64,000 nt of DNA from Prorocentrum cordatum (GCA_963575745.1 CAUYUJ010000853.1:16042-80041); one strand, 5' to 3'; shown: positions 22,831-35,085, numbered from the stretch's first letter. Notes: a model not told the origin generated them from the letters alone. Program-made: numbers and translations.

Positions 22831-24280
22831 CCGCCCCCGATTGTTTCCCCCAGAGACTTTGGCCCCACGCCTGGCCGCGTGGGCGCCTCCCAGAAGGCAT
22901 GCCGCGGCGGTGAGGCTTCGATTCTGCGCCACTGCACACGACAGGGCCATGCACGCGCGGGCGCTCGGGAGACAGACGACGGACACGGCGGCGCACCTCC
23001 GAGCCGCGAAGCTCCTTCCGCTCTCGCGCGCCCACGCGCTCTCGCGGCCGCGCCAGCACGCGCGCAGACACCAGGCGCACACGTCCTCTGTGGCGCGCCC
23101 CGCGCGGCTTGCCGCACCCGTGCGGCTGGACAGGAGGAGGAGGACACGATGCAGCGCTGCGAGTGGCTCCCTGACCTCTGACGGTCAGAAAACTGCTGCC
23201 TGGAGTGTCACGGCGGCAGCCCCGGCGACACACACACCATGCCTTACGATCGGATGGCGTGTAGCTCCGCTTCGCGGGACGGGAGGCTGGGAGAGGCTCG
23301 GGACGGTGACGCCCGGGGGCCAGAACGTGATCAGCGTGTCGCGCCGCGGCGTGGCGGGCCAGAACTGGCGGCGCGACGGGCTGAGCCCCAAAAAAAAATG
23401 TCTCGACAAGCCCCACGACTCCAGACAGTTCCGGAGCTACAAGTTGACTCCCTTTGCGCCTGCAAGGCGCCAAATTCGCCGCAGCGAGGACGAGCTGGAT
23501 GGCATGCGGGCCTTTTCACCGCAGGCCGCTGCAGTGGCGAGACTGCCCCCCGCGAGGAAGGCAGGCGGTGGCAGCAGCGATAGAACACAAGGAACCGAGG
23601 GCGGAAAAGCAGAGGCGAGCAGGCACCGGCAGACTGCCCGAGACCAGACCAGCAGCTGCCAGGACACCTGGTGGCAGCAGTGGGGAAAAGCGCACGGCGA
23701 CTGCACGGTCCTGAGATGCATGCCCGTAACAACAAGTCGGAAGACGCTTCAGCACGCGATGTTCACAGTGCCAGCGCGCCTGCACCGTCGGCAGCAGAGC
23801 TGATGGCCCCGTCCTCGCGAGAGGGTCCGGGAACAGATAGGCAGCGAGAGCACTGCGAGGACAGACCTGGCAGCAGAGTGGGGTGAAACAGGCTGCCAAC
23901 CTCGCAGGCCTGACAGACGGGCGCTCACTGCGCACTTCAAGCGAGTCGCCCCAGCACGCGATGGTCACGGCGCCGGCGCATCCCCCTGCGGGCACGGGTT
24001 TGACACGACGGGTGTCGGAGGAGATGAGGGAAGCCAACAGGAACAGCACGAAAATCTGCACGTGCCAGCACCAGCTGGTCGAGATACCAATGACCTGGCG
24101 TGCGGGACCTGGTGGAAGCGGGACTTGGACCGCAGGGTTTTCCCCCAGATCAGCGCCTCCTCCCGAGTCGTTGCCTGAGGATCCCGAGGCCCGACAAGGG
24201 CCCTGGGAGCCCGAAAATGGGGAAAACAAGCTCCAGGACAACTTGCCTGCAGAGCCCCAGTTTTATTCATCCTGAGCAGC
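22830..24280. other. Unique GC-rich region, no gene recognised
   Basis: Frames here are Arg/Ala-rich on both strands with no motif I recognise. CAGCACGCGATG recurs at about 23752 and 23952 within a loose duplication. Confidence 0.4.
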
Positions 24281-24288
24281 CATGTTAC

Positions 24289-24469
24289 TCAGGAGAGACA
24301 AAAGTACGACTACCACCACCTAGGGGGGTGGCCGCTCCCTCCCCTCGAGCTGGTGGCACCTCCTTCCGGGAACTCTCTGGAGGCATGCCCGGAACGAGGT
24401 GCCACCAGCTCGAGAGGGTGGGACAGCCCCCCCCTTAGCTGGTGGTCGTGATACTTTTGTATCTGGTGA
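24289..24469. mobile_element. MITE with 5-bp TSD GTTAC
   Basis: Inverted ends around ACAAAAGTA...CGAC.ACCACCA and the mirror TGGTGGTCGTGATACTTTTG, with a second inner inverted repeat GAGCTGGTGGCACCT / AGGTGCCACCAGCTC. The 181-bp element folds almost completely on itself and is flanked by GTTAC at 24284-24288 and 24470-24474. Confidence 0.85.
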
Positions 24470-24654
24470 GTTACGCCGAAGCACAGATCAGGAATGCGGA
24501 TCACGCAAATGTCCGACGGCATGCTCCGAGCGTGGAGCCCCGCGCCCATCGAGGGGGGAGCGAGCGCTGACCTCGGCTGGGGCGCGCGCAGGTCACACCC
24601 TCCACTCTGCGAGGGCCTCGCCCCCCTGGTGTTCCTCCCAGTCCTCCGGCTTCT

Positions 24655-24955
24655 CCTCCCTCCTCCCCCTCCTCCTCCTCCTCCTCCTCCTCCTCCTCCT
24701 CCTCCTCCTCCTCCTCCTCCCCCTCCTCCTCCTCCTCCTCCTCCTCCTCCTCCTCCTCCTCCTCCTCCTCCTCCTCCTCCTCCTCGACAGGGGGCCTCTG
24801 GAACCCAGCAAGCGAGCGAGAGAGAGAGAGAGAAGGAAAGAGAGAGGGAGAGAGGAAGGGAGAGAAGGAGCGAGAGAGAGAGAGAAGGAGAGAGAAGGAG
24901 AGAGAGAATGAGAGAGAGGGAGAGAGGGAGGGAGAGAGGGAGAGAGCAGGCTCGC
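24655..24955. repeat. (TCC)n followed by GA-rich tract
   Basis: TCC triplets to about 24785, then GAGAGAGA/GGGAGA sequence to 24955. The pyrimidine tract gives way to a purine tract within 20 bp, a mirror arrangement across the junction. Confidence 0.95.
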
Positions 24956-24959
24956 ACAG

Positions 24960-25555
24960 TCAGAAGTCATGCCATCGGAAGTCTGGGGGGGGAGGCTCCT
25001 GCCTTGCCGACACGAGGCCTCTCCTAGGAAGCCCACGGAGGACGTACGCGCCCAACCACGTACGTGAATACGGCCCCCCAGTCCACGAGACTGGCCGCGT
25101 GATACCATCGTTCGCGCAATGCGTGCTCTCAAACCAGCGTGGGCTCATGCACGTGTGTATGTCCTTCTGTCGCTTCTGACTCTCGAATTGCCCCAAGATT
25201 CCAAAGGAGCCCCGGGGCAGCCAGGAGAAACAGGAAACTCCCATGAAATACCGTCTGGCGGGCCAGCTTCTTATGTGATGCGCCCGCTGTAGGAACAAGC
25301 ATGTCGTCCCAGGCACCCTCCCTGCAGAGCTTTCTGCGCTTATCCAGAAACATTCAGCTAATACTCTACAGCCCCACCATGGGTCAGTGCCTCACAGAAG
25401 AGAGAGTTGCTTTAGCCTCGGTTGACACGAATGCAAAGCTGCTGCCAAAGGCTGTTTCACCCGCCTGTGAAAAGGGCAGCAACCCACCACAGGCAAGTCA
25501 CTGGGGTGAGGGGGCCCTGTAGGTTTTTCCAAGGAGCCTTTGACACGGTGTACGT
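24960..25555. other. Unique region, nothing recognised
   Basis: AT/GC-balanced sequence. Short frames (for example plus 25301-25522) show no known domain. Confidence 0.4.
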
Positions 25556-25559
25556 CCTC

Positions 25560-25738
25560 GTCCTCATCGTCGTCCTCCTCGTCATCCTCATTCCTTCTCC
25601 TCGTCTTTCTCCTCGTCGTCCTCCTCGTCGTCGTCCTACTCGTCCTCCTCCTCGTCCTCCTCCTTTTATCCCAGTTCGCCCTCCTCGTCCTCTTTTGTCC
25701 TTCTCCTCCTTCTCCTCCTTCTCCTCCTCCTCTCCGAG
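25560..25738. repeat. Degenerate TCC/GTC pyrimidine-rich tract
   Basis: TCCTCGTCGTCCTCC-type triplets bordering the exon-like island at 25740. Confidence 0.9.
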
Positions 25739-25739
25739 A

Positions 25740-25880
25740 TGCCCGGCCGGGCTGCGGGCCGAGCAGCCGGCCTGGCTGGCCAGGATGTGCAGGAGCTGGT
25801 CGAGCAGCACCTCCCCGACGACGTCGCTGCCGCACTGGTCGTCGCAGGCGCTGGACCCCCCCTGGCGGAGGAAGGCGGCG
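25740..25880 (-). CDS. Exon-like island, LLDQLL helix
   Basis: Between pyrimidine and purine tracts, one minus-strand frame reads ACDDQCGSDVVGEVLLDQLL and continues ILASQAGCSARSPAGHL. The pattern (D-x-C-x-S, LLD-[EQ]-LL, then SAR) resembles the minus-strand island at about 34.2 kb. It may be an amphipathic-helix exon of an unknown protein. No splice sites can be fixed, and the plus-strand frame DVQELVEQHLPDDVAAALVV is an alternative reading. Confidence 0.3.
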
Positions 25881-25934
25881 GGCGGTGGACGTCGGGCGGC
25901 GGGCACGGAAACGAAAGCACGGGCGCTCGACGGA

Positions 25935-26260
25935 TTCAAGGAGAGAGAGAGAGAGGGGGGGGTATACATATATGTGTATACATATATAGAGAGAGAGAGA
26001 GAGATGGACAGAGGCATAGAGAGAGAGAGAGAAAGGAAGCACAAGAGGTATATCGAGAGAGAGAGAGAGACAGATACAGAGACCGAAAGAGACAGAGAGA
26101 GAGAGAACGAAAAACACATAGAGAGAGAGGGACCGATAACAAACAATCCAGAGAGAGAGAGGAAGATAACAAGAGAGAGAGAGAGAACAATGTAGAGAGA
26201 GGGGGAGACCGAGAGAGACAGAGAGAGAGAGAGAGGGAGAGACACAAACAGAGAAGCAGA
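25935..26260. repeat. (GA)n-rich tract
   Basis: GAGAGAGA with ACAGA and TATATA interruptions. Confidence 0.95.
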
Positions 26261-26334
26261 CTGGCTGCTGGCGGAAGGGGGGCAGGGGGGCAGTCGATTC
26301 CCCACATGAAGTGTGCTAACCTGAGTGCGGCCCT

Positions 26335-26450
26335 GGAGGAGGGAGGAGGAGGAGGAGGAGGGCGAGGAGGAGGACGAGGGAGCACGCACACCAGGAGGGG
26401 GAAGGATGAGGAGGAGCAGGAGCAGGAGGAGGACGACGACGACGACAACG
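26335..26450. repeat. GGA tract
   Basis: GGAGGAGG-type purine tract with GACGACGAC at the right end. Confidence 0.9.
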
Positions 26451-26455
26451 ACGAG

Positions 26456-26600
26456 GGCTCAGGCCTGCAACGTCCCGACGCTGGCGCAGCGGCTGGTGAG
26501 GGCCTGGACCGTCTCGACGGACGGGCGCTCCTGCCGCGCCTCGCGCGGGGGCGCGCGCGCGCGGGCGCGCGGGCAGCTCCGCGGGCCATGCCAGTGGGGA
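26456..26600 (-). other. Exon-like GC-rich island
   Basis: Unique sequence between two GGA tracts. A minus frame reads EARQERPSVETVQALTSRCA and reaches a stop just before the GAC tract; a plus frame reads CNVPTLAQRLVRAWTVSTDG. I cannot decide the strand, and no domain is recognised. Confidence 0.25.
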
Positions 26601-26655
26601 CAAGGGGATCGGAAACAGATGCCCGTGCACTCCGATCCGAGGTTCTTCGCCCCGA

Positions 26656-26838
26656 GGAGGAGGAGGAGGAGGAGGAGGAGGAGGAGGAGGAGGAGGAGGA
26701 GGAGGAGGAGGAGGAGGAGGAGGAGGAGGAGGAGGAGGAGGAGGAGGAGGAGAGAGGAGGGAGGAGGAGGAGGAGAGGGAGGAGGAGAGGAGGAGGAGGA
26801 GGAGGGGAGGAGGAGGAGGAGGAGGAGGAGGAGGAGGG
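26656..26838. repeat. (GGA)n array
   Basis: About 180 bp of GGA triplets with a few slips. Confidence 0.95.
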
Positions 26839-27086
26839 TGCGCGACCGGATCACAAGGCTGTCCGTGCCGATGCAGCCCCGACCCGACGTGCACTCCGAT
26901 CCGACCCGGCTCGTCAATCCGATGCACGAGCGGCGCGCCTGGGGGGAAGGCAGAGGAGGCCGGCCTTCTCAGAAGGCGACGGGGACTTTCGGGCGAGCGG
27001 GCAGCTTCGCGACGGGCAGCCCCTGCGCCCCCCTCGGGTAGAACAAAAAACGGGCGGGCCAGCAATGCAGAGGCCTCCCAAACGCG

Positions 27087-27242
27087 GTCGGAACAGATTG
27101 GGTCGGAGGACCGCGCCGCATCGCCGATGCATCGGCGATGCATCGAGGACGTCGGCGTGGAAAAAACCGGGCTCCGCATCCAGCCGAATCGCCAAGGCAT
27201 CGGCGATGCGGCGCGACCCTCCGACGCCATCTGCTCGGATCC
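27087..27242. mobile_element. Fold-back element, about 40-bp arms
   Basis: The left arm (GAACAGATTGGGTCGGAGGA, GCCGCATCGCCGATGC) and the right arm (GCATCGGCGATGCGGCGCGA, CCCTCCGACGCCATCTGCTC) are inverted repeats around a loop with CATCGGCGATGCATCG palindromes. Confidence 0.7.
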
Positions 27243-27394
27243 CACCCGGGCGGCCCAGGGTACGAAAATTACGCTACCGAGGAACCCCACATACTTATAT
27301 GATGGCTGGAGTGATGATAGCTGAAAAGAAGCATGTGAGAATGATGTTGGTGGCCGTTCCCTGCGCGCCCCCTCTGATGTCGAGAAAATGACAC

Positions 27395-28415
27395 GCCTGC
27401 TGCGCCCTGCGCGCCTGCAGCGCATAGAGACCGCACCCCACGCGCACCCCCCTCTGTTATCGAGACTTTGCCACGCCTGCCGCGCCCTGCGCGCCTGAAA
27501 CGCATAGAGACCGCACCCCCTGTGACCCCCTCTGGTGTCGAGAAAGTGCCGCGCCTGCCATGCCCTGCGCGCCTGTAACGCATAGAGACCGCACCCCCTG
27601 CGCACCCTCCTGGTGTCGAGAAAATGCCGCGCCTGCCGTGCCCTGCGCGCCTGCAACGCATAGAAACCGCACCCCCTGTTCACCCCCTCTGGTGTCGAGA
27701 AAGTGCCACGCCTGCCGCGCCCTGCGCGCCTGCAACGCATAGAGACCGCATCCCCTGCGCACCCTCCTGGTGTCGAGAAAATGCCGCGCCTGCCGTGCCC
27801 GCGCCTGCAGCGCATAGAGACCGCACCCCCTGTTCACCCCCTCCGGTGTCGAGAATTCCCACGCCTGCCGCGCCCTGCGCGCCTGCAGCGCATAGAGACC
27901 GCACCCCCTGTTCACCCCCTCTGGTGTCGAGAATTCCCACGCCTGCCGCGCCCTGCGCGCCTGCAGTGCATAGAGACCGCACCCCCTGCGCACCCTCCTG
28001 GTGTCGACAAAATGCCGCGCCTGCCGTGCCCTGCGCGCCTGCAACGCATAGAGACCGCACCCCCTGTGCACCCTCCTGGTGTCGAGAATTCCCACGCCTG
28101 CCGTGCCGTGCGCGCCTGCCACGCATAGAGACCGCACCCCCTGCGCACCCTCCTGGTGTCGAGAAACTGCCGCGCCTGCCGTGCCTTGCGCGCCTAGAGA
28201 CCGCACCCCCTGCGCACCTTCCTGGTGTCGAGAAAATGCCGCGCCTGCCGTGCCCTGCGCGCCTGCAACGCATAGAGACCGCACCCCCTGTGCACCCCCT
28301 CTGGTGTCGAGAAAGTGCCGAGGCGCCTGCCGTGCCCTGCGCGCCTGCAGCGCATAGAGACCGCACCCCCTGCGCACCCTGGTGGTGTCGAGAAAATGCC
28401 GCGCCTGCCGTGCTC
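27395..28415. repeat. 78-bp minisatellite, about 13 copies
   Basis: Successive CGCATAGAGACCGCACC anchors fall at 27421, 27501, 27579, 27657, 27736, 27811, 27889, 27967, 28045 and on to about 28350, mostly 77-79 bp apart. The other conserved part is CTGGTGTCGAGAA. Because 78 is a multiple of three, long frames run on both strands (26-residue repeats such as GAQGVRSLCVAGAQGTAGAA on minus). Several unit lengths (80, 79, 75, 77) break phase, so selection on a frame is not evident. Confidence 0.92.
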
Positions 28416-28499
28416 TCCCTTTTCTTCTCTTCCAGCCGCAGGTGCAGCGCAGCTGGGAAGAGAAGGAGAGGGAGGGGGAGGAGGAGGAGACGCGGGTGA

Positions 28500-28678
28500 G
28501 ACGCGGAAGGGAAAAGAAAACCAGAACCCCACGAAGCATGTGGGGAATCAAGCGGTGGGCGAGCCGGCCCGCGAGGCTGCTCTGCCCAGCGCCTCCTGGA
28601 GCTGAGAGGCGCCGTGGGCACCGAGGGAGGCGGCGGCGGGGCCGAAGCCGGCTGCCCGCAGCAGACGGCGTTGCCCAC
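28500..28678 (-). CDS. Possible first exon with MGNAVCC N-terminus
   Basis: A minus-strand ATG at 28678 opens MGNAVCCGQPASAPPPPPS and continues RRRWAEQPRGPARPPLDSP before running into pyrimidine-rich sequence. MG followed by Cys residues at positions 6 and 7 is the classic dual N-myristoylation/palmitoylation signature of membrane-anchored kinases, phosphatases and small signalling proteins. The exon end is not determined, and the in-frame continuation through the 78-bp minisatellite is probably intron. The product is unknown; the motif could be chance. Confidence 0.35.
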
Positions 28679-28814
28679 CCCTGGCCCGCGCGTCGCGGCT
28701 CGGCGCCCCGCCGCGGCCGTGCGGGGGGCGGTTCAGGCAGCCCCGGAAGGCCCGCGGCGAGTCGCAGAGAGCTGGTGGGCGGCATCCCGAGGCCGGAAGC
28801 CCGGCGAAAGCACC

Positions 28815-28900
28815 AAAATTAGGTCGGGCACGTCGCCCTACAGCCAGGGCCTTGGCATAAGGAGCCCTAAATAAGGAACGAGGCCCCTTTTTCTTCCATA
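28815..28900. repeat. Partial dispersed repeat at the gap edge
   Basis: TTAGGTCGGGCACGTCGCCC and GGAACGAGGCCCCT match the element region at 53879-54060. The remainder is lost in the N gap. Confidence 0.55.
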
Positions 28901-29000
28901 NNNNNNNNNNNNNNNNNNNNNNNNNNNNNNNNNNNNNNNNNNNNNNNNNNNNNNNNNNNNNNNNNNNNNNNNNNNNNNNNNNNNNNNNNNNNNNNNNNNN
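28901..29000. other. Assembly gap, 100 N
   Basis: Exactly 100 N, the conventional size for a gap of unknown length. It sits at the edge of an (ATC)n field. Confidence 0.99.
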
Positions 29001-29529
29001 TCATCATCATCATAATCATCATCGTCATCATCATCATCATCATCATCATCACCATCATCTTCATCAGCATCATCATCATCATCAACGTCATCCTCCACAC
29101 CAGCATCATCATCATCAACATCATCATAATCATCATCATCAGCACCATCATCATCATCATCATCATCGTCATCATCGTCATCATCAGCATCAGCATCATC
29201 ATCAGCATCATCATAATCATCATCATCATCATCAGTATCAGCATCAGCATCTGCATCATCATCAGCATCAGCATCATCATCAACATCATCATAATCATCA
29301 GCATCATCAGTATCAGCAACATCATTATCATCATCAGCATCATCACCACCACCATCATCATCAGCATCAGCATCAGCATCACCAGCATCACCATCATCAG
29401 CATCATCAGCATCATCATCATCATTATCATCATCATCAGCATCGTCATCATCATCATCATCATCATAATCCTCATCAGCATCAGCATCAGCATCAGCATC
29501 AGCATCAGCATCAGCATCATCATCATCAG

Positions 29530-29569
<40 letters not shown>

Positions 29570-29577
29570 GTCATCAT
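29001..29577. repeat. (ATC)n array
   Basis: CATCAT with CAG, CGT and AAT variants, probably the cause of the adjacent gap. Confidence 0.95.
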
Positions 29578-30185
29578 GTTCCTCCTTTTCCTCCCCAATG
29601 CCACTCCCCCCTGCCCCGTTTGTATTCCTGTTCTCTGCCCCCCTTCCTTCTCCTCCTCCTCCTCCTCCTCAGCCTCCCTCCCCATCCTGCTCCCACTCAG
29701 ACTTTCCCTTCGCTTCTTCCTACTGCCCCTCCTCCGCCTCCTCTTTCGCCGCCGTCCCAACCTCCGCCTCATCCTCCTCATCCATCTCCTCCTCTCCCTG
29801 CCCAGTCCCCCTGCGCCGTTCCTCCTGTCCCCTTCCCCCCGTTCTCCTCCCCCTCCTTACGTTCCTCCTCCTCCTCCTCCTCCTCCTCCTCCTCTCTCGT
29901 CCTCCTCCTCCTCCTCCTCCTCCTCCTCCTCCTCCTCCTCCTCCTCCTACTCCATAGTCCTCCTCCTCCTCCTCCTCTCCTCCTCCTCCTCCTCCTCCTC
30001 TCTCCTTCTCCTCCTCCTCCTCCTCCTCCTCCTCCCTCCTCCTCCTCCTCCTCCTACCTCTACTCCTCCTCCCCCTCCTCCTCCTCCTCCCCTCCTCCTC
30101 CTCCTACTCCTACTCCTCCTCCTCCTCCTCCTCCTCCTCCTCCTCCTCCTCCTCCTCCTCCTCCTCCTCCTCCTCCCCCTCACTC
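29578..30185. repeat. Pyrimidine-rich region and (TCC)n arrays
   Basis: Degenerate CT-rich sequence to about 29860, then TCC triplets with C and TA slips to 30180, ending in CTCG repeats. Confidence 0.93.
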
Positions 30186-30189
30186 GCTC

Positions 30190-30900
30190 GCTCGCTCGCC
30201 TGAGGGCCAAGAGATTCGCAGCCCATGCGTAAAGGAGACAAGGACGGCGAAGACTGTACCCCCATACCCGATCATGCACATGCAAAGGACAAGGAGGGCA
30301 AGACGGACTCGGACGCAGTGCGGCCCTGAGGGTCAGCCGCTGAAGCACCATGGACGCACACAAGGGCCTCCGCAATTACCCTCAACGGGGCGGTGGTAGC
30401 CCTTCCAGTGCACATGAGAGGCGGTGGCAAATGTCCACACTAATGATGTCGCATCCATTGACGCATTCATGGGCAGAGATTCTCCCTCAGGGCGGGGATG
30501 TTCGCCCAGAGCATAAAGATGGTGAGGCGGTACAGGGACCCAGTAACACAGAGATCCACAACCGCAGAGTTGACCCCGCCAGGCTCACGAATAGAGAGAG
30601 CACCAGCCAAGTCCGACCAACGAGGTAGATCAACGCCACCGGGGGCCACAGGACCAAGCCACACCACGAGCACACATGCCATCCACGCCAGAACGAAGAG
30701 ACCCCTAGAGCGCCACAACTACACAGTTTGGTACAAGACCTCATCCTTGCGGGCATCGCCCATGGCCCGTAGCCCCCAAGGGGGCGCACGAAAACGGCTG
30801 GCATGCCGGCATGCCCGCCTCCAGGACGAGGTTGGCGGCCCGAGGGAATGCACAAGCAGGATGGGGGAAGGGCAGAGGGGCACCGACGAAACAGACGCTA
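30190..30900. other. Unique island, weak coding signal
   Basis: A plus-strand ATG at about 30225 reads MRKGDKDGEDCTPIPDHAHA and ends after 34 codons. Composition is ordinary and hydrophilic, unlike the flanking repeats, but no family is recognised. Confidence 0.25.
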
Positions 30901-30904
30901 TCCT

Positions 30905-31505
30905 TGTCATCGTCGTCCTCCTCCTCCTCCTCCTCCTCCTCCAACTCCAACTCATGTTTCTCCTGCCCCTTGTGGTCCGCCGTCTCCTCCTCCTCCTCCT
31001 CCTCCTCCTCCTCCTCCTCCTCCTCAGCCTCCTCCTCCGCCTCCTCCTCCTTCTCCTCCTCCACCTCAGCTTCCTCCTACGCCTCCTCCTCCTCCTTATC
31101 CATATCCTCCTCCCTCCCTCCTCCTCCTCCCTCTCTCCTCCTCCTCCTGCCCTCCTACTCTCCTCCTCCTCCTCCTCCTCGCCTCCTCCGCCTCCTCCTC
31201 CTCCTCCTCCTCCTCCTCCTCCTCCTTCTCCTCACTCTCCTCCTCTCCTCCTTCCTCCTCTCCTCCTCCTCCTCTCTCCTCCTCCTCCTCCTCCTCTCTC
31301 CTCCTCCCTCCTCCTCCTCCTCCCTCCTCCTCTCCCTCCCACCTCCTCCTCTCCTCCCCCTCCTCCTTCTCCTCCTGTCTGCGCCTCCCTCCTATTATCC
31401 TCCTCCTCCTCCTCCTCCTCCTCCTCCTCCTCCTCCTCCCCTCATTCTGCTCATCATCCTCTCCTCATCCTCCTCCTCCTTCTCCCCCCATCCTCCTCCT
31501 TTCTC
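30905..31505. repeat. (TCC)n field
   Basis: TCC triplets with many slips over 600 bp. Confidence 0.95.
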
Positions 31506-31539
31506 CTCTCCTCAGCAGCAGCAGCAGCGCCATCAACCG

Positions 31540-32525
<986 letters not shown>

Positions 32526-32529
32526 CTCC

Positions 32530-33765
32530 TCTTCCGTATCATCCTCATATTTCGTCGCACGTTTGTTTCTGCTACCCAGCTATCCGGCTGTCCTGCTCTC
32601 CTCGCCACTGCCCCTGGCCTCAGATCCCAAACCAAGTCAGTCATCCACACACAATCGATTTTCACACGACGATCAAGCGCGTTATGTTGTAATCATTGCG
32701 GTGCCCGTTCGGACAGACATCCCAGGCAGCGTTTGCAGGCGCAGCATCACCGAGTGGTCGTTGGCACCAAGCCCATGTCGCTTCAATCCGTAGCACCACA
32801 CGCACCTGGTGATCGCTGGAAAACAATGCGCAGCGCGCGGTGCCATACCTATATAACATGTGTATATACATATAGACAGATTGGATCAGTCGACGTATTC
32901 CTTCAAACACATGTCGTTGTTTGTGCCTGGCCACGCCACTTGTTCGCCACAAGATCTATAGAATCGATCGCAATGCCGCCACACAACTAGTCGCAGAAGC
33001 CCTCCGCGCCTGTGACATTTCGAGCACTTGGTGGTTGCGCGTGCACCCGTCAAGTTCCTCAGAGCGCCTGACGTTATACCCAGGGCTGCGACCTGCCCAT
33101 AGCTTATGGCGCATGCTGATCCGCCCGCAGCGCAGTTCGCAGACAGGGCAAGCGCCAGGCCCGCCCAATTGCAGGGAACAGCCACCGAGAAGGATGTGTA
33201 TACCCAGAGCTTCCCTTCCGAGCCCATTCGTCGCCCGGGCCCGTTCGGCTTCCCAACGGACGCAAGATCAAGCCCCTCCGGCCCCCGAGCGGGCGAGAAG
33301 TCCACCGGCATCCTGGATTTGAGCACGTTCGGCTGCCTCTTCGGCAGCCGCAGGGGCTCACGCGCCGAATGAGCTCCGAAGCGGCCTCGGGCGTAGGCCG
33401 AAGCGCAGCCAGGCTCGCAGAGAGGTGATGGTAGAATTGGTCGAAGGCAGAGGGAACATTTTTCCGTCGGCGGCGAGGCAGAGGCAGTCCGCTCCAGCGT
33501 GTGGCTATTCGGGGCAACCGAAAGGCCAATTGCACGGCGTGCAAAAGCGAGGAAGAAGACAAGGGCGGCCGCGCGGGGAGGGGGGGGGGGGAAATCGCTC
33601 AGACCGCAGACGGAAAATCCCCGTGTTCCAGAGGGCCGGTTTGCGCACAACGCCACCTGTGAACTCCGGCGGCTCGGCGGTGATGGCGTAGCCCAGAAGG
33701 GCAACGATGACGATAACGAGGACGAGGAAGAGGGCATCTCCTTCTCCGCCACCTCCTCGTGATCA
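32530..33765. other. Unique region with a possible minus-strand exon
   Basis: Around 33300-33480 a minus frame reads SAFDQFYHHLSASLAALRPT followed by PEAASELIRRVSPCGCRRG, with natural composition. No domain is identified. Another minus frame (32886-33809, 307 aa) overlaps it in a different phase, so neither can be preferred. Confidence 0.25.
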
Positions 33766-33769
33766 TCAT

Positions 33770-34027
33770 CAGAATCACCATCATCATCAGCAGCCGCAGC
33801 AGCACTCACATCACCACATAATCGGCATGAGCAGCATCATCATCATCATCATCAGCAGCATCATCATCATCATCAGCATCATCATCAGCATCATCATCAG
33901 ATCATCCTCATCATCAGCAGCAGCATCACCATCATCATCAGCATCAGCATCATCATCAGCAGCATCATCATCAGCAGCAGCATACTCCTGGTCATCCTCA
34001 TCATCATCCTCATCATCCTCATCATCC

Positions 34028-34090
<63 letters not shown>

Positions 34091-34111
34091 GCATCATCAT
34101 CCCGCCACCAC

Positions 34112-34165
<54 letters not shown>
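33770..34165. repeat. (ATC)n array
   Basis: CATCAT with CAGCAG and CCTCAT variants. Confidence 0.95.
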
Positions 34166-34166
<1 letters not shown>

Positions 34167-34169
34167 GGC

Positions 34170-34312
34170 AGCAGCATCCGTTATCCACAAGCCAGCGGCC
34201 GCCGAGCGGAGAGGGCGGCCTCGGCGGCCGCGCCCAGCAGCTCGTCGAGCAGCGCCGCGGCGAGGGAGCCGCTGACGCACTCGTCCTCGCGGTCGCTGTC
34301 CGACGCCTGGCG
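34170..34312 (-). CDS. Exon-like island, LLDELL helix
   Basis: One minus frame reads DREDECVSGSLAAALLDELL and continues GAAAEAALSARRPLACG, flanked by ATC and GAC arrays. It aligns by eye with the 25.8 kb island (D-x-C-x-S ... LLD-[EQ]-LL ... SAR). It may be an acidic amphipathic-helix exon. No start, stop or splice sites can be assigned. Confidence 0.3.
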
Positions 34313-34430
34313 ACGACGACGTCTGACAATGACGACCACGACGACGTCGTCGACGACGACGACCATGCCGACGATGACAACAGCGACGGCGACGGCGACG
34401 GCGACGGCGGAGACAACGACGACGACGAAC

Positions 34431-34483
<53 letters not shown>

Positions 34484-34495
34484 ATGGTCGTCGCC
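34313..34495. repeat. (GAC)n array
   Basis: GACGACGAC with GGC and AAC variants. Confidence 0.95.
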
Positions 34496-34499
34496 GCCG

Positions 34500-34905
34500 C
34501 CCGGTAGGCTCCCGCCAGCCACGCCCGCCCCTTGGGACCCCGCCCGCCCGCCTCGCCCGCCAGGGCTCCGCTCGCCCGACCTACCGTTTGGGTCCCGCCC
34601 GCCCGCTCGCTTCCGACCCCCCCCCCCCGGCAGCTTCGCTGCCCCGCCCGCCAGACCCGCCCCGCAGGGTCCCGCCCGCCCGACCCGCCCGACCCGCCCT
34701 CCGCGTGAAATGTTCGGCTCGCATCGTCGCCGCCTTGGTCGTCGGCCGCCGGCCGTCGGTCGCCAGGAGTCGGCTGTCGTCTTCGTACCCTTCGTCGTTC
34801 TCGTTGTCGCCGGCGTCGTCGTCGGTTCCGCCTTCGTCGTCGTCAGCGTCGTCATCGCCATGATTGTCGCCAGAGTCGTCGTCGTCATGGTCAGCGCCGA
34901 CCCGC
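34500..34905. repeat. CGCCCGCC-rich and (GTC)n region
   Basis: CCCGCCCGCC-type short repeats (34530-34700) are followed by GTCGTC and GCCGTC triplets (34720-34900). Confidence 0.8.
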
Positions 34906-35085
34906 ATTGAAGTGCCCGCGCGCTCGCGCGGCATGTGAGACAAGCTAACAAGCTCTCACCGGTAAGTGCCATGGCGGCCACATCGGTTGTACCAAACGGG
35001 TTGTTGGATGTCCCGTCCTGCCCTCAGGCGAAGGTGAACAGTTATCTCACGACCCTCTTCTGGGTCACTTGCATCTTGGCAAGGC

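Noticed and set aside
22580-23473. 297-aa minus frame with Leu-Ser-Val-Cys repeats as a secreted Cys-rich protein
   Set aside because: It is the (CAGA)n array read on the reverse strand.
24250-24480. Promoter or terminator hairpin near 24.3 kb
   Set aside because: The terminal inverted repeats and the GTTAC duplication fit a MITE better, and no gene adjoins it.
25739-27815. Frames of 550 and 499 aa through GA and GGA tracts
   Set aside because: Mostly repeat translation joined across unrelated islands. Only the short islands at 25.74-25.88 and 26.46-26.60 kb deserve attention.
27457-28785. 442-aa minus frame as a repeat protein gene
   Set aside because: Repeat units of 80, 79, 77 and 75 bp break phase, and the opposite strand is equally open.
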